From Anaerolineales bacterium UBA4823 (GTDB lineage: Bacteria; Chloroflexota; Anaerolineae; Anaerolineales; UBA4823), in NCBI GenBank assembly GCA_002402275.1, contig DHFN01000144.1:437-14780 (forward strand): DNA of 14,344 bases. Reading direction: 5' to 3'. Below the pieces are notes generated by a model, which made no database searches, was not told the DNA's origin, and was given only the letters and a program-made list of their open reading frames with translations. Both the position numbers and the translations under genes were made by a program. Below, piece by piece: positions 7,217-14,344 of the stretch (the first letter of the stretch is position 1; each line of letters opens with the position of its first letter).

Positions 7217-8622
7217 TGGAAAATAAACAAAAACAGGTTCATTTTATTGGTATAGCGGGCAGTGGCTTGTCCGCGATTGCCCGAATCCTCCACGAGCGCG
7301 GCTATTTTGTAACGGGTTCTGACCAAGTTAATTCTTCCATCGCACAAGAGCTGGGTGAGCTTGGGATACCCGTGGTGATAGGTCATCGGGCAGAAAATAT
7401 TCAAGGTGCAAACTTGATTATTCGCTCGTCTGCTATTCCGGACACCAATGTTGAAGTACAAGCTGCATTGAAGGAAGGCATTCCGGTCTTGAAGCGGAAG
7501 GATTTTCTAAGGCAAATCACTGCCGATCAACCCACAATTGCTGTTGCCGGAACACATGGCAAAACCACTACAACGGCTATGGTAGCTTGGGTGTTTTCCC
7601 AACTAGGTTTTGACCCCTCGTTCATAATAGGAGGAATTGCTCTTGACTTAAAGTCCAATGCTCATGCAGGAAAAGGGCAATATTTTGTGATTGAAGCGGA
7701 TGAATACGACGGCATGTTTTTGGGTTTAAACCCTTATGCCGCTATCATTACCAATGTTGAACATGACCATCCAGATTGTTACCCAACAGAGGAAAGTTTT
7801 GAAGAAGCATTTATTCGTTTCTCCTCACAAGTAGATCCTCAAGGGGTAATCCTGGGTTGTTTTGAAGACCGAGGAGTTCGGGAAGTATTCCAGAGTTCAG
7901 CCAGTAAAGCGACTCTTATTAAATACGGGCTATGGGGGAAAGGACAATATGAAAGCTTTGACTATGCAGCTAAAATTCGATCTATAGATAAAACTGGAGC
8001 GTTTGATTTTGAAGTAATTTATCGCCAGAATGCCATTGCTCAGATCCAATTGAAAATTCCCGGAGAACATAATGTATATAACGCCCTAGCAGTTACAGGA
8101 TTGTGTCATTGGATGGGGTTACCGATAGATAAAGTTAGTCAGGCGCTAGGAGAATTCCATGGAGTTGGACGACGATTTGAAAAACGGGGCAGGGTTGGGA
8201 GTTTGGTTTTGATAGATGATTATGCCCATCATCCTAGTGAAATACGTGCTACTATCTCGGCAGCCAAAGTCAGTTTTCCAAACCAATTCATCTGGGTGGT
8301 TTGGCAGCCGCATACCTATTCACGCACCATTTCATTTTGGAAAAAATATCAGGAAGCTTTTCAAGAAGCAGATGGGTTGATCGTGCTGGATGTTTATGCT
8401 GCTCGTGAAAACCCTCCTCAAAATTTTTCAATGGAAAAGCTAATTGCCGAAATCCAGCATCCTAATAAGACCTTTTGTCCAAACCTTAAGGAGGCACATC
8501 ATTTTTTGATGAATAATTTGAAAGAAAATGCAGTTGTGCTTGTTTTATCCGCTGGCGATGCAAATCAATTAAATGACATGCTGATGGAAACACTCCCTAC
8601 CCAGAATTTAACTTTGGGTTGA
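7216..8622 (+). CDS. murC: UDP-N-acetylmuramate--L-alanine ligase
   Basis: MurC attaches L-Ala to UDP-MurNAc with ATP, the first amino acid of the stem peptide. It has 468 residues, the normal size. The N-terminal domain opens with VHFIGIAGSGLSAIA (8-22). The ATPase domain has the P-loop AGTHGKTTT (111-119), EADEYDGMFL (160-169), where many MurC proteins have DESDGSF, then TNVEHDHPD (179-187) and PGEHNVYNALA (282-292). The C-terminal domain has GVGRRFEKRG (316-325), DDYAHHPSEI (334-343) and QPHTYSRT (364-371), all typical of MurC. The ATG at 7216 forms TGATG with the preceding stop and has no clear Shine-Dalgarno match, so reinitiation after the cvpA-like gene is likely. The frame stays open upstream to an ATG at 7144, but homology supports 7216. 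Mpl, a related ligase, is less likely given the operon context. Confidence 0.95.
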   Translation: MENKQKQVHFIGIAGSGLSAIARILHERGYFVTGSDQVNSSIAQELGELGIPVVIGHRAENIQGANLIIRSSAIPDTNVEVQAALKEGIPVLKRKDFLRQITADQPTIAVAGTHGKTTTTAMVAWVFSQLGFDPSFIIGGIALDLKSNAHAGKGQYFVIEADEYDGMFLGLNPYAAIITNVEHDHPDCYPTEESFEEAFIRFSSQVDPQGVILGCFEDRGVREVFQSSASKATLIKYGLWGKGQYESFDYAAKIRSIDKTGAFDFEVIYRQNAIAQIQLKIPGEHNVYNALAVTGLCHWMGLPIDKVSQALGEFHGVGRRFEKRGRVGSLVLIDDYAHHPSEIRATISAAKVSFPNQFIWVVWQPHTYSRTISFWKKYQEAFQEADGLIVLDVYAARENPPQNFSMEKLIAEIQHPNKTFCPNLKEAHHFLMNNLKENAVVLVLSAGDANQLNDMLMETLPTQNLTLG

Positions 8623-8635
8623 GGAATTTGGAGCT

Positions 8636-9634
8636 ATGATCATGCTATCGGACAACGAAGTAAAATCCCCCGTCTATGATTTGCTAGCCCAAATAGGATA
8701 CCCTCTCAGGCAGAATGTCCTTCTTTCTCGTTATTGTAGTGCTCAGATTGGAGGTCCTGCAGAGTATCTAATTGAGGCGAATACAGCTAACCAGCTAGAA
8801 AAGATAATACAAGGGATATGGATAAATCATGTCCCTTATACTCTCTTGGGGCGCGGAAGCAACGTTTTGATTAGTGACGTTGGCTTGTCAGGAATCGTAG
8901 TGATCAATCGAGCGAAGGGAGTGGGGCGGATTCGGGTATGCGAAACAGCCGAAGAAATCCAAATTTGGGCGGAAAGTGGTGTGAATCTGGGAACTTTAAC
9001 TAGAGTAGCTGCTGAAAAAGGCTTGAGCGGGCTTGAGTGGGCAACGGGTATCCCTGGAACCGTGGGAGGAGCAGTCGTCAATAATGCTGGTGCTTTTAAT
9101 GGGGATATAGCGCATAGTTTAATCATGGCAGACATCTTGCAACAGAATCCTGAACCTGATCAAGGAATATCTTTGCGTCAGACCTGGACCAGCTCAGATT
9201 TTCATTATAGTTACCGAAATAGTCGGATAAAAAATGAAAGTGAGCAAGTTGTTATTCTCAGAGCATGTCTGAGAGTTGAGAAAAGTAAACCAGAATTTAT
9301 AAAAGCGAAGATGGCACAAATTAATCAAAAACGCAAAGCAACCCAACCTCCTGGCGCTTCAATGGGTTCAATCTTTAAGAACCCCCCTGGAGATTATGCT
9401 GGACGGTTAATCGAGGCGGCCGGTTTGAAAGGTTTGCAAGTTGGTGGAGCCCAAATCAGTTTACAGCATGCCAATTTTATGGTGAACCAGGGAAATGCCT
9501 GTGCCCAAGATTTTTGGGACTTGATCTCTGTTGTTCAAAAAGAGGTATTAAACCAGTTTGACGTCCAATTGGAGCTAGAGATTCAACCCCTCGGGACTTT
9601 TAAAGAGGTGCAAAAAGTCAATCAATCTGATTGA
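8636..9634 (+). CDS. murB: UDP-N-acetylenolpyruvoylglucosamine reductase
   Basis: MurB is the FAD- and NADPH-dependent reductase that turns UDP-GlcNAc-enolpyruvate into UDP-MurNAc, the substrate of the MurC encoded just upstream. The FAD-binding part shows IGGPAEYLIEA (38-48), LGRGSNVLIS (71-80) and ATGIPGTVGGAVVNNAGAF (136-154). The substrate domain shows YSYRNSRIK (191-199), GASMGSIFKNP (240-250) with S245 as the expected proton-donor serine, and QLELEIQPLG (311-320) with the likely catalytic Glu E315. Length (332 residues) is normal. The start is ambiguous: ATG 8636 has GAGGA ten bases upstream, while ATG 8642, two codons later, has GGAG at 8630-8633 eight bases upstream, the better spacing. 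Thirteen bases separate it from murC. The protein has the short, B. subtilis-like architecture. Confidence 0.96.
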   Translation: MIMLSDNEVKSPVYDLLAQIGYPLRQNVLLSRYCSAQIGGPAEYLIEANTANQLEKIIQGIWINHVPYTLLGRGSNVLISDVGLSGIVVINRAKGVGRIRVCETAEEIQIWAESGVNLGTLTRVAAEKGLSGLEWATGIPGTVGGAVVNNAGAFNGDIAHSLIMADILQQNPEPDQGISLRQTWTSSDFHYSYRNSRIKNESEQVVILRACLRVEKSKPEFIKAKMAQINQKRKATQPPGASMGSIFKNPPGDYAGRLIEAAGLKGLQVGGAQISLQHANFMVNQGNACAQDFWDLISVVQKEVLNQFDVQLELEIQPLGTFKEVQKVNQSD

Positions 9635-9647
9635 TTAGGTGAAATAA

Positions 9648-10784
9648 ATGGTGAATCCGAATCATAAAGTCAGTGTGGGTATCATATTTGGAGGAGTCTC
9701 AGGTGAGCATGAAATCTCTCTGCTTTCGGCTCGTTCTATCCTGGCGGCATTAAATCCACAAAAATATGAAATCATCCAAATATATATTACTCAGGAAGGT
9801 ACCTGGTTGAGCGGTGAAGACATGCTGACGAAGGTAAGCCAAGGACATTTAAAGGATAGCATTCCTGTGGCATTATTTGCGGATCCAACCCGACCGGGTG
9901 TTTATCGCTTAACCTCATTTGAAAATGCAGGGAAAATAGACTTGTTAAAAGAGGTAGATGTAATTTTCCCAGTATTGCATGGTACTTTTGGTGAAGATGG
10001 GACAGTTCAAGGTCTTTTCGAGATGGCAGGTTTAGCCTATGTTGGTGCAGGGGTAGTTGCTTCAGCGGTGGGAATGGATAAAGGGATTTTTAAAGATGTC
10101 ATGCGTGCCAATGGGCTACCGGTTGTAGAATCTCGGATTTTTACCCGCCAAGAGATCATAGATCATTTGGACAAAGTAATAGAAAATGCAGAGGAGGTTG
10201 CGCCTTATCCTCTGTTTGTGAAACCAGCTAATTTAGGTTCTTCGGTTGGGGTAAGCAAATGTTTTAATCGTTCAGACCTGGAAAAAGGTCTCATGGATTC
10301 TGCCCGTTATGATCGGCGAATCCTGGTCGAACGAGGTGTAGAAGCACGTGAGCTCGAGGTAAGTGTTTTAGGGAACGAAGCCCCCATGGTTTCACTTCCG
10401 GGTGAAATTATTCCTGCAGATGAGTTTTATTCTTATAACGCAAAGTATCATGATGATCGGTCTCAACTATTAATCCCCGCCCCATTGGATGATGATCAAA
10501 CTGAAACAGCTCGCAATTTGGCCATCCAGTGTTTCAAAGCAGTGGATGGAGCTGGTATGGCTCGTGTGGATTTGCTCATGGATCGAAACAATGGGGTGAT
10601 ATATATCAACGAAATCAACACCATTCCGGGCTTTACTCAAATCAGCATGTATCCAAAATTATGGGAGATAAGTGGTATCAGTTATTCGGAATTGGTCGAT
10701 CGTTTGATTGATTTGGCTCTGGAACGCAAAGCCGAGCGCCAAAAAACCATCTATTGTTATCAAAGGGAGAAAAGCACAAGGTGA
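9648..10784 (+). CDS. ddl: D-alanine--D-alanine ligase
   Basis: Ddl joins two D-Ala molecules with ATP, making the dipeptide that MurF adds. The ATP-grasp fold is complete over 378 residues: FGGVSGEHEISLLSA (14-28) with the D-Ala-binding Glu E20, PVLHGTFGEDGTVQG (108-122), VKPANLGSSVGVS (191-203), LVERGVEARELEVSV (226-240), and NEINTIPGFT (321-330) for metal binding. The omega loop reads FYSYNAKY (260-267), close to the FYDYEAKY of D-Ala-D-Ala ligases. Its tyrosine points to a D-Ala-D-Ala product, not the D-Ala-D-Lac made by VanA-type enzymes. The ATG at 9648 has AGGTG (9636-9640) seven bases upstream and lies 13 bases after murB. The stop overlaps the ftsQ start as GTGA. About 18 polar residues trail the conserved domain. 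Confidence 0.97.
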   Translation: MVNPNHKVSVGIIFGGVSGEHEISLLSARSILAALNPQKYEIIQIYITQEGTWLSGEDMLTKVSQGHLKDSIPVALFADPTRPGVYRLTSFENAGKIDLLKEVDVIFPVLHGTFGEDGTVQGLFEMAGLAYVGAGVVASAVGMDKGIFKDVMRANGLPVVESRIFTRQEIIDHLDKVIENAEEVAPYPLFVKPANLGSSVGVSKCFNRSDLEKGLMDSARYDRRILVERGVEARELEVSVLGNEAPMVSLPGEIIPADEFYSYNAKYHDDRSQLLIPAPLDDDQTETARNLAIQCFKAVDGAGMARVDLLMDRNNGVIYINEINTIPGFTQISMYPKLWEISGISYSELVDRLIDLALERKAERQKTIYCYQREKSTR

Positions 10785-11785
10785 AAAACAATTTAAAGAG
10801 TGGATCTAAATCGAATATTAATTCAAGCTTTTCCGCGAACCGAGAAAAAATCAACCCTCGGACAAGGTATTTTGATAGCAACAAGCTGGGGAACAAAAAA
10901 CGAACCTATATGAGTGACAATTACCAGGTGCCAGTCATGGTCAGGGGTACTGTGCAAGGCATTCCGATGGCAACCCCGAAGCGATCTACTAGATCGCAAC
11001 GCCGGGTAGATATTCCTTTGAGCGTGCCAGGAGCAGAGATTCGCCTGCCAGCATTTCCAATGCTTGGGTTTAGCTGGCGCTATATTTCAGGAGCGTTATC
11101 CCTGTTATTGATTGTGTTCGTCTATTTATTATGGACATCGCCGGTATTCAAAATCTCGGAAGTATCCATTTCTGGTCTAAACCGCATTACGATGAAAGAT
11201 GTCAAACTGGAATTAAATTTGGAAGATCATTCTATTTTCTCAATAGACTCTCAAACTATCACAGCTAAAATAAGCAAACTATTTCCAGAGTTCAGCCGAG
11301 TTAATTTAGAAGTTAAACTTCCCAACAAGGTCTTCTTGAACGTGGAAGAGCGAATCCCTATGTTAGTTTGGAAACAAGACGGAAGAACTTTATTGATTGA
11401 CGCCAATGGTTATGCATTTCCTTCCCGAGGAGAATCCAGCCATCTACCGGATCTCGTGATTGAAGCCCATTCAGCGCCTCTAGGGTTGACCATGGAAAAC
11501 GTTGATAATCAAGCAGCCAGTTTCCTTCCCGTTGAGATGGTCTCCGGGATTCTATCCCTGAATGCTTTATTGCCGAACAAAGCAGTTTTAGTTTATGACC
11601 AGGTCCACGGATTGGGGTGGAAAGACGGAAAAGGCTGGGATGTTTATTTCGGAGAAATCACGGATATCAGTACGAAGATGAAAATCTATAATATGATGGT
11701 TAATAAATTGAAAAAAGAAGAAATTAAACCGGTTTTAATTAGCGTGGAGTATATTCATGCTCCATATTACCGATTGGAGCACTAA
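10781..11785 (+). CDS. ftsQ: Cell division protein FtsQ/DivIB
   Basis: FtsQ/DivIB is a single-pass membrane protein of the divisome core that links early division proteins to FtsW and FtsI. From the GTG at 10781 it has 334 residues: a basic, low-complexity cytoplasmic tail of about 100 residues, one membrane segment (about 102-118), a POTRA domain (about 123-191, with FKISEVSISG at 123-132 and the PNKVFLNVEER stretch near its end) and a beta domain. The beta domain ends in FGEITDISTKM and IHAPYYR, which are typical of Gram-positive-type FtsQ. GTG 10781 is chosen because it overlaps the ddl stop as GTGA and has GGGAG at 10765-10769. The frame is open to a TTG at 10754, and an internal ATG at 10910 would shorten the tail by 43 residues. 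The cytoplasmic tail is longer than in most FtsQ proteins. Confidence 0.9.
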   Translation: MKNNLKSGSKSNINSSFSANREKINPRTRYFDSNKLGNKKRTYMSDNYQVPVMVRGTVQGIPMATPKRSTRSQRRVDIPLSVPGAEIRLPAFPMLGFSWRYISGALSLLLIVFVYLLWTSPVFKISEVSISGLNRITMKDVKLELNLEDHSIFSIDSQTITAKISKLFPEFSRVNLEVKLPNKVFLNVEERIPMLVWKQDGRTLLIDANGYAFPSRGESSHLPDLVIEAHSAPLGLTMENVDNQAASFLPVEMVSGILSLNALLPNKAVLVYDQVHGLGWKDGKGWDVYFGEITDISTKMKIYNMMVNKLKKEEIKPVLISVEYIHAPYYRLEH

Positions 11786-11786
11786 A

Positions 11787-13034
11787 ATGACAACAGACCA
11801 ACCCGTTGTAGTAGGAATTGATATTGGCACAACCAAGATTTGTACTCTGGTTGGGAGGGAAGAATCACCTAATCAAGTGCATATTATAGGAGTGGGTATC
11901 GAGCCATCCCAGGGGATTAAGAAAGGGGTTGTGGTGGATTTGGCTGCTGCATCCATGGCAGTTAAAAAATCTATTGAGAAAGCTGAACGGACTTCGGGAA
12001 TGGAAATAAATTCCGCTCTGGTTAGTTTAGCCGGTGCTCAAATTTCATCCACGAACAATAAGGGGGCTGTCGGAGTAAGTGGTAGAGTTATTGACCAAGA
12101 CGATATTTACCGAGCAATCGAATCAGCTCGATCGGTGCCACTTCCCCATAATCAAGAGATCATTCATGTCATTCATCGGGGTTTCAATGTGGATGGTCAA
12201 GAGGGAATTCGAATGCCCATTGGTATGCATGGTTATCGCTTGGAAGTGGAAACGCATATTATCACTGCCTCTACTGCTTCTACCGAGAATTTACGTCAAT
12301 GTGTGGGAGCCTCTGGAGTAGATGTTTCTCAATTTGTTCTGAATCCGCTTGCCTCTGCTGAGGTTGTGTTGACAGAAACAGAGCGACAAATGGGAGTTTT
12401 GGTATGTGATATAGGGGGAGGCACAACCGATATCGCATTATATGTGAATGGAGATGTATGGTTCACTGCGGTTCTGCCGGTAGGTGGAAATCACATTACA
12501 TCCGACATTGCCCAAGGGCTGAGATTGCCCATATCACAAGCTGAAGAAATTAAACTTCTGCATGGTTATGCCATTGAAGCAGACGTTGACGAAAGAGAAA
12601 GTTTTCATATACGACCCTTTGGCGAAGAGAATTCAGTTCAAATCAGTCGAGCAGATCTGGCTCATATTATTGAAGCCCGGGCAGAAGAAATACTCAGTCT
12701 CGTATTGCAAGAGATTAAACGGTCTGGATATGATGGTTTATTACCCGCTGGAATTGTATTAACCGGGGGGTGTAGTTTGTTGCCCGGTTTGCGTCAGTTG
12801 GCGAATCGAATTTTCAATACTCCTGCCCGAATTGGAAAGCCCGAGGGTTTAATTGGAATGACAGATCGTTTAGATTCACCAGCGTTTTCCACATCCGTTG
12901 GGCTGTTGAAATGGGCTTTCTTATATAACGAATTTATCCCTCAGGAAACCCGAACGAGTTTAGGAATCCAAATGCCTGGAAACAGTCATGCCTGGGAAAC
13001 ATTAAAAGAATGGTTAAAGCGGTTACTTCCATAA
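11787..13034 (+). CDS. ftsA: Cell division protein FtsA
   Basis: FtsA is the actin-like ATPase that ties FtsZ filaments to the membrane and recruits later division proteins. Over 415 residues it shows GIDIGTTKICT (10-20, phosphate 1), an FtsA-type 1C domain (about 85-165), DIGGGTTDIALY (208-219, phosphate 2), PVGGNHITSDIA (231-242) and VLTGGCSLLPGL (324-335, adenosine site). The C-terminus, AWETLKEWLKRLLP (402-415), is a short basic amphipathic helix of the kind FtsA uses to bind membranes. The start is ATG 11787, two bases beyond the ftsQ stop, with GGAG at 11776-11779 seven bases before it; homology starts at residue 7. An in-frame ATG at 11757, inside ftsQ, also has GGAG seven bases upstream and would add ten residues. 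ftsZ follows after 55 bases. Confidence 0.97.
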   Translation: MTTDQPVVVGIDIGTTKICTLVGREESPNQVHIIGVGIEPSQGIKKGVVVDLAAASMAVKKSIEKAERTSGMEINSALVSLAGAQISSTNNKGAVGVSGRVIDQDDIYRAIESARSVPLPHNQEIIHVIHRGFNVDGQEGIRMPIGMHGYRLEVETHIITASTASTENLRQCVGASGVDVSQFVLNPLASAEVVLTETERQMGVLVCDIGGGTTDIALYVNGDVWFTAVLPVGGNHITSDIAQGLRLPISQAEEIKLLHGYAIEADVDERESFHIRPFGEENSVQISRADLAHIIEARAEEILSLVLQEIKRSGYDGLLPAGIVLTGGCSLLPGLRQLANRIFNTPARIGKPEGLIGMTDRLDSPAFSTSVGLLKWAFLYNEFIPQETRTSLGIQMPGNSHAWETLKEWLKRLLP

Positions 13035-13075
13035 TGGAAAACCGATATATAAAGAGTTGAAATCTATAATTCATT

Positions 13076-13083
13076 GAGGAGGA
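13076..13083 (+). promoter_or_regulatory. Strong ribosome binding site of ftsZ
   Basis: GAGGAGGA lies six bases before the ftsZ ATG. It is the longest Shine-Dalgarno match in the window, which fits the high FtsZ level cells need. The 55-base gap before ftsZ is also the longest between two genes here. Confidence 0.85.
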
Positions 13084-13089
13084 TTTATT

Positions 13090-14232
13090 ATGAGTGCAAA
13101 TCAGTATCCAAACCAACTAGAATCCTTTGCCCGGATAAAGGTAGTGGGCATTGGAGGGGGTGGTTGCAATGCCGTAGATCGGATGATAGATGAGGGTTTG
13201 CAAGGCGTGGATTTTATCAGCATCAATACGGACGCCCAAGCCTTAATCAATAGCAAAGCATCCACAAAAGTACGGATTGGCGAAAAGTTAACCCGTGGGT
13301 TGGGTTCTGGCGGCGATCCGGAAATGGGCCATAAAGCCGCTGAGGAATCGGCTGAGGAATTGTATAATGTTTTAAAAGGTTGTGATTTAGCTTTTATCAC
13401 CGGGGGAATGGGTGGAGGAACAGGAACAGGTGCCGCGCCAGTTATCGCACAAATTGCCAAAGAAGTGGGTGCTTTGACTATTGGTGTGGTTACCCGACCC
13501 TTCTCGTTTGAAGGGAGAAAACGTGATCAAGCAGCTGAACAAGGAATTGAGAAATTAAAGGAACAAGCTGATACACTCATCGTCATTCCAAATGACCGAC
13601 TTCTCCAAATTGTAGACAAACGAGTCACTGTTCAACAATCCTTCAAGCTTGCTGATGATGTTTTGCGACAAGGTGTGCAGGGAATCTCCGAATTAATAAC
13701 CGTTCCGGGCTTAATCAACCTGGATTTTGCAGATGTTCGGACAATTATGTCAGAAGGTGGAGCTGCGCTCATGGCAGTTGGTATGGGAAAAGGCGAGGGA
13801 GCAGCGCGCATGGCTGCCGAACAGGCTATTTCTAGTCAGTTATTAGACATCACCATTGATGGCGCTCATGGAATCTTGTTTAATGTGACCGGAGGAAATG
13901 ACTTAACTTTATTTGATGTCAATGAAGCTGCTGAAATTATCAAAGGAACTGCCCACCCGGATGTTAATCTCATCTTTGGAGCTGTCATCGATCCTAACAT
14001 GAAGGATGAGGTTCGAATTACCGTGATTGCAACGGGTTTTGAAAGGACGGGTGGTACAAGCCGTCCACAAAATATACCGGTTCGGGATACGAAGGGAGAA
14101 AGATCGGCGCAAAATTCAGCCCAAGGGCAATCAGTTCCAAGACGGGATTTCCAGCCCAGATCTTATATTACTGAAGAACTGGATATTCCCTCATTTTTAC
14201 GGAATCGAGCTTCGAGTGATCGGTTGAAATAA
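13090..14232 (+). CDS. ftsZ: Cell division protein FtsZ
   Basis: FtsZ is the tubulin-like GTPase that forms the division ring. The 380 residues are complete and well conserved: VVGIGGGGCNAV (18-29), SINTDAQAL (44-52), LGSGGDPEMG (71-80), the tubulin signature GGMGGGTGTGAAP (105-117), TRPFSFEGRKR (135-145), and the T7 loop NLDFADV (210-216) with catalytic aspartates D212 and D215. The C-terminal part has the usual strand near 292-316. A variable linker of about 45 residues (318-363) is followed by the conserved tail peptide LDIPSFLRNR (364-373), which binds FtsA and other partners; it is followed by seven more residues. ATG 13090 has a GAGGAGGA ribosome site six bases upstream. It is the last gene in the window, after its membrane anchor ftsA. 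Confidence 0.99.
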   Translation: MSANQYPNQLESFARIKVVGIGGGGCNAVDRMIDEGLQGVDFISINTDAQALINSKASTKVRIGEKLTRGLGSGGDPEMGHKAAEESAEELYNVLKGCDLAFITGGMGGGTGTGAAPVIAQIAKEVGALTIGVVTRPFSFEGRKRDQAAEQGIEKLKEQADTLIVIPNDRLLQIVDKRVTVQQSFKLADDVLRQGVQGISELITVPGLINLDFADVRTIMSEGGAALMAVGMGKGEGAARMAAEQAISSQLLDITIDGAHGILFNVTGGNDLTLFDVNEAAEIIKGTAHPDVNLIFGAVIDPNMKDEVRITVIATGFERTGGTSRPQNIPVRDTKGERSAQNSAQGQSVPRRDFQPRSYITEELDIPSFLRNRASSDRLK

Positions 14233-14265
14233 TAAAATTAGATCTTTCTGCCTGATGTTCTTATC

Positions 14266-14295
14266 TAACAGATGTCTAAGGGATTCTTACTGTTA
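14266..14295 (+). terminator. Imperfect hairpin after ftsZ, possible weak terminator
   Basis: TAACAG (14266-14271) pairs with CTGTTA (14290-14295), and TAAG (14277-14280) with CTTA (14286-14289) around a five-base loop, leaving a five-base bulge on the left arm. The stem is AT-rich and is followed by TTATATT, not by a run of T. It is a poor intrinsic terminator and may be chance. Confidence 0.22.
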
Positions 14296-14310
14296 TTATA
14301 TTAAGCGCGT

Positions 14311-14340
14311 TTGTTAGAAGGTTTCGATGAGGTTTATATA
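14311..14340 (+). promoter_or_regulatory. Possible sigma-70-type promoter reading out of the window
   Basis: TTGTTA (14311-14316) and TATATA (14335-14340) are spaced by 18 bases. Both are partial matches to the -35 and -10 consensus in an AT-rich non-coding stretch after ftsZ. If real, it would start a new transcript for the gene beyond the window edge. Confidence 0.25.
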
Positions 14341-14344
14341 AAAG

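Noticed and set aside
7054..7461. Open frame of 135 residues on the minus strand across the cvpA-murC junction
   Set aside because: It is antisense to two well-supported genes, has no recognisable domain and has no ribosome site.
13065..13070. A perfect TATAAT before ftsZ, a possible promoter -10 box
   Set aside because: No -35-like sequence lies 16-18 bases upstream, and a transcript start about seven bases downstream would fall inside the ribosome binding site, leaving almost no leader.
13101..13460. Open frame of 119 residues on the minus strand opposite ftsZ
   Set aside because: It is proline- and serine-rich, mirrors conserved FtsZ codons, has no ribosome site and resembles no family I know. 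It is a shadow of ftsZ.
14238..14268. Inverted repeat TTAGAT/ATCTAA after ftsZ as a terminator
   Set aside because: The arms are six AT-rich base pairs with a 19-base loop and no T run, so stability would be too low.
1..14344. A hidden new system such as defence genes, a mobile element or a repeat array
   Set aside because: Every coding stretch fits a known division or cell-wall family on one strand, gaps are 112 bases or less, and I saw no repeat array, integrase or transposase.

Overview
The window is one uninterrupted stretch of a division and cell-wall (dcw) cluster. Twelve genes, all on the + strand, are packed end to end from the 3' end of a class B penicillin-binding protein gene to a complete ftsZ. 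The order is PBP C-terminus (ftsI-like) - murF - mraY - murD - ftsW - murG - cvpA-like - murC - murB - ddl - ftsQ - ftsA - ftsZ. No RNA gene, mobile element, CRISPR array or long repeat is visible, and no gap between genes exceeds 112 bases.

The DNA is moderately AT-rich with a uniform codon style, so nothing suggests recent transfer. Gene order plus several divergent motifs suggest a member of Chloroflexota, probably class Anaerolineae. These include MurG with a GGTGGG loop, a CvpA-like protein between murG and murC, and the murC-murB-ddl-ftsQ-ftsA-ftsZ tail. This placement is inferred from family memory and was not tested by a search.

Region 1 (1-4304): the transpeptidase end of the PBP is followed by murF (adds D-Ala-D-Ala), mraY (makes lipid I) and murD (adds glutamate). 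murE, which usually lies between ftsI and murF, is not there. Region 2 (4274-7216): ftsW (lipid II polymerase of the septum), murG (lipid I to lipid II) and a small CvpA-family membrane protein; ftsW and murG overlap by 89 bases. Region 3 (7216-10784): murC, murB and ddl supply UDP-MurNAc, its L-Ala adduct and D-Ala-D-Ala. Region 4 (10781-14232): ftsQ, ftsA and ftsZ, the division scaffold. ftsZ has the longest upstream gap (55 bases) and the strongest ribosome binding site. Region 5 (14233-14344): a short non-coding tail with a weak hairpin and a possible promoter reading out of the window.

The genes work as one pathway. MurB, MurC, MurD and MurF (with an unseen MurE) and Ddl build UDP-MurNAc-pentapeptide in the cytoplasm. 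MraY and MurG turn it into lipid II. FtsW and the PBP polymerise and crosslink it at the site set by FtsZ, FtsA and FtsQ. Start and stop codons overlap or touch at many junctions (GTGA, ATGA, TGATG), so translational coupling is likely throughout.

I do not see a new biological system here. The points worth a second look are lineage-specific departures within a conserved cluster: the ftsW tail overprinted on murG, altered signature residues in MurG, MurD and MurF, the missing murE, and the CvpA-like insertion.
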